Source of the DNA: Dysgonomonas sp.
GTDB lineage: Bacteria; Bacteroidota; Bacteroidia; Bacteroidales; Dysgonomonadaceae
Assembly (NCBI GenBank): GCA_030151105.1
Contig: JASLEN010000446.1
Coordinates: 1-11,101 of the forward strand
Reading direction: 5' to 3'
DNA: 11,101 bases
In this document: positions 6,255 to 11,101 of the stretch, in pieces
How positions within the stretch are numbered: position 1 is the stretch's first letter
How the letters are laid out: each line of letters starts with the position of its first letter
The notes under the pieces: model-generated
What the model was told of the DNA's origin: nothing
Databases searched by the model: none
What the model saw: the letters and a program-made list of their open reading frames with translations, nothing else
Translations under genes and position numbers: made by a program

Positions 6255-6776
6255 TTATTTTATATTCTGAAGATAAAACTTCATTTGACCAAATGTTTCT
6301 AGAACACCCTTGTCGTCTTTCTGTACAATTACAAAATCAAAAACATTATTATCATGCTTTCTATTGCCGATGCAAAACTGGGCATCGTTCATCGCCAAAA
6401 GATATGACATATACTCTGCCCCATCTCCATCTTTTTTGCAAAAATCAAAAAGGGTATCGTACTTCAAATCCTTAAATTCCTTTCGAACTTTAGACTTCAG
6501 GATTCCCATCTTGGAAAAATCATCATTCGACAAAACCCTCATCAAAAGCGGAATTCTAATATTAACTGCACTATTGTCAGTACTTTCAGTAGTCCACAAA
6601 ATAACCTTTTTGCCCATACGCTCAAGATCATTCGCTACAAGTTGAATCTGCATCCAATCTGTATGGTGAAACAAAATAAGCACCCTTTCCATAGTCTCAA
6701 GATTACGGAAAGCGCGCCTACGTTTATTATTCTTAAACGCGAAACTCACCTTTTGTGTCCTAATAAAATCAAACAT
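6255..6776 (-). CDS. Small conserved Bacteroidetes protein of unknown function (DUF6913-like)
   Basis: This is a 173-residue, probably soluble protein with a basic N-terminus (KNNKRRRAFRN, residues 15-25). It continues with a Rossmann-like alternation of strands and helices: VLILFHHTDW near 32-41, a helix to ERMGKK, VILWTT near 58-63, then LFDFCKKDGDG and a C-terminal part rich in hydrophobic strands. I see no signal peptide, membrane segment or catalytic motif. It resembles the DUF6913 proteins found in Bacteroidetes, a name recalled and not searched. The ATG at 6776 is preceded by a leader with a good -7 element, so it probably has its own transcript. It lies upstream of dapA on the same strand, which may mean joint transcription but does not show a shared role. 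Confidence 0.75.
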   Translation of the reverse strand: MFDFIRTQKVSFAFKNNKRRRAFRNLETMERVLILFHHTDWMQIQLVANDLERMGKKVILWTTESTDNSAVNIRIPLLMRVLSNDDFSKMGILKSKVRKEFKDLKYDTLFDFCKKDGDGAEYMSYLLAMNDAQFCIGNRKHDNNVFDFVIVQKDDKGVLETFGQMKFYLQNIK

Positions 6777-6824
6777 ATTGCAAAGCTATAAGGATTTTAG
6801 GAGATATGTGATGCATATCTTGCA

Positions 6825-6832
6825 CAAAAGTA
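6825..6832 (-). promoter_or_regulatory. Predicted -7 element upstream of the DUF6913-like gene
   Basis: TACTTTTG on the minus strand (6832-6825) matches TAnnTTTG exactly and lies about 50 bases before the ATG. The region expected for -33 has only a weak TTTA-like match. A 7-bp inverted repeat, AGATATG (6802-6808) and CATATCT (6814-6820), falls in the resulting leader and could be a hairpin or an operator. Confidence 0.45.
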
Positions 6833-6880
6833 ATATTTTGTTTGTTCATGTGAGTAAAATTCACGTTCAAATCAGTTTTT

Positions 6881-8026
6881 TTATAATTTTCGAGCCCCGT
6901 CCTTGATTACAACATCATAAACTTTAAGCTTGATATTAAATTCTTTTTCATATTTTGCTGAAGCTACTTTGATAAATTCATCATGCAATTCATCTTTTAC
7001 AAGATTAATTGTACAGCCTCCAAAGCCTCCACCCATTACACGTGAACCTGTAACACCACATTGACGAGCTACATCGTTCAAGAAGTCTAGTTCTGGGCAG
7101 CTTACTTCATACTTACGACTTAGTCCAATATGTGTTTCGTACATCTTGCGACCTACTGTCTCATAATCACCTTTTTCTAAGGCTACGCATGCATCTAGCA
7201 ATCGTTGTACTTCTTCGATTACAAACTCAGCACGCATATAATCTTCTGCAGAAACTACATTTGCCACTTCTGTCAACATAGCTTTGTTAGCATCTCTCAA
7301 GTGCTCTACCTCTGGATGATTTTTGCGAATAGCTTCAGCCACTCTCTCACACGATTCACGACGCTTGTTATATGCTGAAGATGCCAATTCATGCTCTACA
7401 CACGTATTTAGCAATACTAGTTTATACCCTTTTGGATCAAATGGGATGTATTCGTATTCCAACGATCTACAATCCAAACGAATCAACGAACCTTCTTTAC
7501 CAAAGCAAGAAGCAAACTGATCCATAATACCACATTTGACACCTACATAGTTATGCTCGGTAGCTTGCCCGATTTTAGCTAGCTCAAATCTATCAAAACC
7601 TAAATTATATTGGTCATTGATAGCAAAGCCAAAACAGCTTTCGAGTGCTGCTGATGATGACATACCTGCACCCAAAGGAACATCCCCTGCAAATACAGTA
7701 TCAAATCCTTTTACAGTTGCACCTCTTTTAATCATTTCTCGGCAAACCCCGTATATATACTTTGCCCAAGATTCTTTAGGCAAATCATTTTCACCTAATC
7801 CAAACTCTGCCGATTCTGATAGGTCAAGCGCATACGCTCTCACTTTATCAGTTCCATTAGGTTTTATTTCACAATACATAGCTTTGTCAATCGCTCCTGG
7901 CAATACAAAACCTCCATTATAATCGGTGTGTTCCCCGATTAAATTAACTCGTCCTGGTGAAGTATAAACTACACCTTCTGATCCATACAGAGACTTAAAT
8001 TTATCTCTCACTTTTGTTACATCCAT
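6881..8026 (-). CDS. galK: Galactokinase
   Basis: This 381-residue cytoplasmic enzyme of the GHMP kinase family phosphorylates galactose at carbon 1 with ATP, the entry step of the Leloir pathway. The galactokinase signature GRVNLIGEHTDYNGG is at 25-39, with the conserved arginine at 26. The ATP-binding loop is PLGAGMSSSAALE at 117-129. CGIMDQFAS at 165-173 contains the catalytic aspartate (Asp169). The third GHMP motif, MGGGFGGCTINLV, is at 331-343. Length and motif order are complete. The start is the ATG at 8026; the preceding gap of 46 bp after ligA has no convincing promoter, so it may be read from the ligA promoter. No epimerase, uridylyltransferase or sugar transporter gene lies in the window, so this galK is separated from the rest of its pathway here. 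Confidence 0.96.
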   Translation of the reverse strand: MDVTKVRDKFKSLYGSEGVVYTSPGRVNLIGEHTDYNGGFVLPGAIDKAMYCEIKPNGTDKVRAYALDLSESAEFGLGENDLPKESWAKYIYGVCREMIKRGATVKGFDTVFAGDVPLGAGMSSSAALESCFGFAINDQYNLGFDRFELAKIGQATEHNYVGVKCGIMDQFASCFGKEGSLIRLDCRSLEYEYIPFDPKGYKLVLLNTCVEHELASSAYNKRRESCERVAEAIRKNHPEVEHLRDANKAMLTEVANVVSAEDYMRAEFVIEEVQRLLDACVALEKGDYETVGRKMYETHIGLSRKYEVSCPELDFLNDVARQCGVTGSRVMGGGFGGCTINLVKDELHDEFIKVASAKYEKEFNIKLKVYDVVIKDGARKL

Positions 8027-8072
8027 GTTTTTACATTAATTGATATTATATATTCGATAGGTTATTGTTGGT

Positions 8073-10073
8073 CTATTTTATCATTTCGAGGAATTCGTCC
8101 TCGTTTATTATTTTCACGCCTAGCTTTTCAGCTTGTTGAAGTTTAGAAGGTCCCATATTATCTCCTGCTAGTATAAAATTAGTTTTTTTAGAGATAGAAC
8201 CACTATTCTTCCCACCATTTTGTTCAATCATGGCTTTGTATTCATCACGTGAATGCTTTTCAAAAGTACCACTAATTACGATAACTAGCGACTCTAACTT
8301 AGTTGTTTTTTCAGAAAGTACGTCTTCGCTAAGTTCTAGCTGTACACCTGCGCTACGCAAGCGTTCTATTATTTCCAGATTCTCCTCTTCTGAGAAAAAG
8401 TGAACTACACTTTGAGCTATTCGCTCACCTATTTCATCCACCTCTGTCAACGCTACTAAGTCTGCTTCTTTCAAGCGGTCGATAGATATAAAAGCTGCGG
8501 CAAGCTTCTTCGCTACTGTTTCTCCTACAAAACGGATTCCTAAGGCATAAAGCACTCGTGGAAAAGGTATCTGCTTAGAAAACTCTAATCCCTCTAAGAA
8601 GTTATTCGCCTTACGTTCGCCCCATCTCTCTAGTCCTGCAAAACTCTCAAGAGTTAGACTATAAAGGTCTGCTACATTTTTAATCAAACCAGCAGAATAT
8701 AGAGCCTCCACCGTTTCTGGACCACCTCCAGCCACATTCATCGCCTTTCGTGTCATAAAATGCTCTATACGTCCTTTTACTTGAGGTGGACAGGTAGTAT
8801 CATTTACACAGTAGTAAATAGCCTCTCCCTCATCTCGTACTAATTCGCCTCCACACTCAGGGCAAGTTTTAGCAAAAACAACTTTTGGGGCATTCGTGGG
8901 ACGTTTGCTTATATCTACATCTGTTATTTTAGGAATAATCTCGCCACCTTTTTCCACATAGCAATAGTCTCCTATATGCAAGTCGAGAGCATTTATATTA
9001 TCTTCATTATACAGCGAAGCACGCCTAACAGTTGTACCTGATAACTGCACTGCTGCAAGATTAGCGACAGGCGTTACTGCTCCAGTTCTTCCCACTTGAT
9101 AAGTAACCTCTTCGAGAGTGGTTACTGCTTGTTCTGCTTGAAACTTATATGCAATTGCCCATCGTGGAAATTTGGAGGTAAATCCTAAATTCCGTTGTTG
9201 AGTCAACGAATTCACTTTCAATACAATTCCATCTGTAGCCACAGGGAGATTATTACGCTCCACATCCCATTTCTTCAAAAATGCAAACACATCTTCTAGA
9301 GTCTTACATTTAATGGTATGCGGACAGGTCTTGAAGCCCCATTGATGTGCTTTCTCCAAGTTTTCAAAATGCCCATCAGTTGGGAGTTCTTCACCCAACA
9401 TATAATAGAGGTAAGAATCTAATTTTCTTGATGCTACTATTTTAGGATCTTGTTGTTTCAATGTTCCAGAAGCTGCATTTCGAGGATTAGCTAATAGTTG
9501 CTCTTCCTGCTCTGCACGTTGCTTATTTAGCTCATCAAATACCTTCCAAGGCATTAATATCTCGCCTCTTATTTCAAATTCTTTTGGATAATCATTTCCA
9601 TGTAATGACAAAGGAATGCTTCTGATAGTACGTACATTAGCAGTCACATCATCTCCTTGAACCCCGTCGCCACGAGTAACGGCTTGCGTGAGTTGCCCAT
9701 CCACATAAGTGAGCGAAATAGATGTTCCATCGTATTTCAATTCACAAACGATCTCAAAATCTGTATTCAAGGCCTTTTGCACACGTTCATAAAATTCTCT
9801 CACTTCATCTTCATTGTAGGTATTCCCTAGAGACAACATTGGATATTTATGAACAACTTGATTGAACGCCTTATTGATATCGCTTCCCACTCGCTGAGTA
9901 GGTGAATTTACATCAAAGTATTGTGGATTCTTTTCTTCTAGGTCTGTGAGTTCTTTGAGTTTTTTGTCAAATTCGAAATCTGAAATTATGGAGTTAGATA
10001 ATACATAGTATTGATAATTATAATTATTTAGCTCTTGTCTCAAAGCTTCAATTTTTCGCTTAATCTCTTCCAT
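8073..10073 (-). CDS. ligA: NAD-dependent DNA ligase
   Basis: LigA seals nicks in replication and repair, using NAD to adenylate itself. I chose the ATG at 10073 (666 residues): the frame opens at a TTG at 10097, but the family N-terminus aligns with KRKIEALRQELNNYNYQYYVL, just after this ATG. Numbers here use that start. The nucleotide-binding lysine is Lys113 in KYDG, followed by TRGDGVQGDDVT at 133-144 and NPRNAASGTLKQ near 196-207. The OB fold comes next, then a four-cysteine zinc finger (Cys404, 407, 422, 428), helix-hairpin-helix repeats and a C-terminal BRCT domain from about 590 to the end. The segment FMTRKAMNVAGGGPETVEAL departs from the more usual GLGEET form after the zinc finger but appears intact. 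Transcribed ahead of galK. Confidence 0.96.
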   Translation of the reverse strand: MEEIKRKIEALRQELNNYNYQYYVLSNSIISDFEFDKKLKELTDLEEKNPQYFDVNSPTQRVGSDINKAFNQVVHKYPMLSLGNTYNEDEVREFYERVQKALNTDFEIVCELKYDGTSISLTYVDGQLTQAVTRGDGVQGDDVTANVRTIRSIPLSLHGNDYPKEFEIRGEILMPWKVFDELNKQRAEQEEQLLANPRNAASGTLKQQDPKIVASRKLDSYLYYMLGEELPTDGHFENLEKAHQWGFKTCPHTIKCKTLEDVFAFLKKWDVERNNLPVATDGIVLKVNSLTQQRNLGFTSKFPRWAIAYKFQAEQAVTTLEEVTYQVGRTGAVTPVANLAAVQLSGTTVRRASLYNEDNINALDLHIGDYCYVEKGGEIIPKITDVDISKRPTNAPKVVFAKTCPECGGELVRDEGEAIYYCVNDTTCPPQVKGRIEHFMTRKAMNVAGGGPETVEALYSAGLIKNVADLYSLTLESFAGLERWGERKANNFLEGLEFSKQIPFPRVLYALGIRFVGETVAKKLAAAFISIDRLKEADLVALTEVDEIGERIAQSVVHFFSEEENLEIIERLRSAGVQLELSEDVLSEKTTKLESLVIVISGTFEKHSRDEYKAMIEQNGGKNSGSISKKTNFILAGDNMGPSKLQQAEKLGVKIINEDEFLEMIK

Positions 10074-10125
10074 CTTTATTTTATGCAATTTCTCCAATGT
10101 GTATAAAAAACCATTATAGTATTGA

Positions 10126-10133
10126 CAAATATA
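10126..10133 (-). promoter_or_regulatory. Predicted -7 element of the ligA promoter
   Basis: TATATTTG on the minus strand (10133-10126) matches the Bacteroides TAnnTTTG element exactly, about 52 bases before the chosen ATG. The nearest upstream TTTG lies only 16 bases away, within the terminator T-run, which is shorter than the usual 19-21. The -33 assignment is therefore uncertain. Confidence 0.45.
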
Positions 10134-10150
10134 ACAGAATTTTGAGATAC

Positions 10151-10191
10151 AAAAAAAGGACTATTGAGAAGTTTTTTCAACAATAATCCTT
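10151..10191 (-). terminator. Rho-independent terminator after the DUF805 pair
   Basis: On the minus strand AAGGATTATTG (10191-10181) pairs with CAATAGTCCTT (10166-10156) as an 11-bp stem with one G-U pair. It is followed directly by a run of seven T's (10157-10151). It separates the DUF805 genes from ligA. Confidence 0.8.
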
Positions 10192-10209
10192 AATGGTTAC
10201 AACATGTTA

Positions 10210-10245
10210 AATAAATGCGATTTTCACGTTAAACTCGCATTTATT
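10210..10245. repeat. Perfect 11-bp inverted repeat downstream of the DUF805 genes
   Basis: AATAAATGCGA (10210-10220) and TCGCATTTATT (10235-10245) are perfect complements with a 14-base loop. No T-run follows on either strand, so it is not a standard terminator by itself. It lies 20 bases after the DUF805 stop and may stabilise or help end that transcript together with the hairpin at 10151-10191. Confidence 0.6.
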
Positions 10246-10265
10246 AGCAAAATAAAATATAAGAT

Positions 10266-10718
10266 TTAATACTTTATTTTATATCTCTCTATTTTAGGAT
10301 CTTCTCCATATATATTTTCACCTCTATCTCCGTCTATACTCAATAATACGATAAGAGGAATACTTCCTAAGAATGGGATTAACCCTAATAACACATACCA
10401 TCCACTACGTCCTGTATCATGCAAACGACGCACAGATACTCCTAATAGAGGAATCAAAACTGATAAATAAATAAGACCAATTATCAGATACATTAGCAGA
10501 ATACCAATTGCAGGCATTACACTATCTCCTCCACTGCTTGCTACTGCACCAAAGATAGTACCCACCATTATAAAAGGGTACATCAACAGATAGACAACAC
10601 AGAAGGCTAAATATAAACCAGCAACAAAAACCCACATCTCCACTCGATCGGCACGCCCAGAGAAGTTAGCGTAATTATTGAACAATGTATTTTTGAAAGT
10701 ACTTATTAATTCATTCAT
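10266..10718 (-). CDS. DUF805 family membrane protein
   Basis: This 150-residue inner-membrane protein has the DUF805 hallmarks: an N-terminal YANFSGRADRVEMW near 16-29, the signature VSVRRLHDTGRSGWY near 94-108, and a C-terminal GENIYGEDP. Hydrophobic segments lie at about 28-52, 68-93 and 106-125, suggesting three or four membrane passes. The family has no established general biochemical role, and I infer none. The start is the ATG at 10718, which overlaps the stop of the preceding gene by four bases (ATGA), a layout that suggests translational coupling. It is followed by two hairpins, the second a terminator. Confidence 0.9.
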   Translation of the reverse strand: MNELISTFKNTLFNNYANFSGRADRVEMWVFVAGLYLAFCVVYLLMYPFIMVGTIFGAVASSGGDSVMPAIGILLMYLIIGLIYLSVLIPLLGVSVRRLHDTGRSGWYVLLGLIPFLGSIPLIVLLSIDGDRGENIYGEDPKIERYKIKY

Positions 10719-11101
10719 AATAGTCTGTTTTGAGTATAAGTATTCGGTGTTTCATCCTTGTAGTTAGCTGTTGGCTGAGTGAGATTGCGATAATAATTGC
10801 GCTCTTCTTCTTTAGGATCTGCTCCATAATCGTTAAAGCCCTCGTCACCATCTAGCATCATGAAAATAGTAACGACTACTCCACCCAGAGGTATAAGACA
10901 TAACAAAAACCACCACCCGCTTCTATTGGTATCATGCAATCTTCTAACTCCTACTGCCAAAGAGGGTATGATAGTGGCTAAAAGTAAAACAAACACAATT
11001 AGAAAGATTACCACAAACAGAATGATTGATCCCTCTAGAGATGACCCTTTGTATGAACTAGCAATCAATGCAATTGCCACAAGCATGACTGGAACAAAAA
11101 T
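10715..11101 (-). CDS. DUF805 family membrane protein, 5' end missing
   Basis: The frame is open to the right edge, so the ATG at 11086 is probably internal and the N-terminal FSGR motif of the family lies outside. What is visible is a hydrophobic stretch (ILFVVIFLIVFVLLLATIIP), the DUF805 signature LAVGVRRLHDTNRSGWWFL, another membrane segment, and GFNDYGADP. A polar tail of about 30 residues rich in Asn, Thr and Glu follows, longer than in the neighbouring copy. It shares the arrangement and several motifs with the 150-residue gene that follows, so the two are probably tandem paralogues in one operon, joined by a 4-base overlap. Confidence 0.87.
   Translation of the reverse strand: MFVPVMLVAIALIASSYKGSSLEGSIILFVVIFLIVFVLLLATIIPSLAVGVRRLHDTNRSGWWFLLCLIPLGGVVVTIFMMLDGDEGFNDYGADPKEEERNYYRNLTQPTANYKDETPNTYTQNRLL

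Noticed and set aside
6310..6645. 111-codon plus-strand frame opposite the DUF6913-like gene, with two further plus-strand frames inside galK (7323-7520 and 7617-7922)
   Set aside because: All are antisense to complete genes, have no recognisable domains and no promoter in front of them.
10095..10097. TTG at 10097 as the start of ligA
   Set aside because: It adds eight residues before the family N-terminus; the in-frame ATG at 10073 fits better.

Overview
The window looks like a low-GC chromosomal segment from a Bacteroidetes bacterium, most likely Bacteroidales. Three things point there. The serine recombinase closely resembles the Mpi family of Bacteroides DNA invertases. The tRNA gene carries a textbook Bacteroides-type promoter (TTTG, 20 bases, TACCTTTG). 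Shine-Dalgarno sequences are weak or absent throughout. These are judgements by eye; no database search was run.

Left half (1-4936) is an accessory, apparently phase-variable restriction-modification module. A large Eco57I-like (type IIG or similar) restriction-methylation gene enters from the left edge and ends at 3358. Tail to tail with it, on the minus strand (3342-4202), lies a silent copy of only its C-terminal target-recognition part. Gene and silent copy share an inverted repeat of 177 bp with one mismatch (2546-2722 and 3912-4088). A second perfect 30-bp inverted repeat lies inside the recognition domains (2932-2961 and 3715-3744), in the same reading frame. Next to the silent copy is a Mpi-like serine DNA invertase (4340-4936), with a 30-bp near-palindrome over its predicted promoter. 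The simplest reading is that the invertase, or homologous recombination, flips about 1.2 kb. This would exchange the recognition domain of the enzyme while keeping its methylase core, and so switch the DNA sequence it modifies. Crossing over at both repeats could give up to four recognition domains.

Middle (4937-5215): a compact palindromic block, a strong terminator, and tRNA-Arg(ACG) on the minus strand with its promoter. The 3' end of the tRNA faces the module, so it may mark the edge of an inserted island.

Right half (5216-11101) is housekeeping, all on the minus strand. In transcription order it holds two DUF805-type membrane proteins (the first cut by the window edge), a terminator, ligA (NAD-dependent DNA ligase), galK (galactokinase), a small Bacteroidetes protein of unknown function, and dapA (lysine and diaminopimelate synthesis). 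No stretch without a gene exceeds 300 bases.
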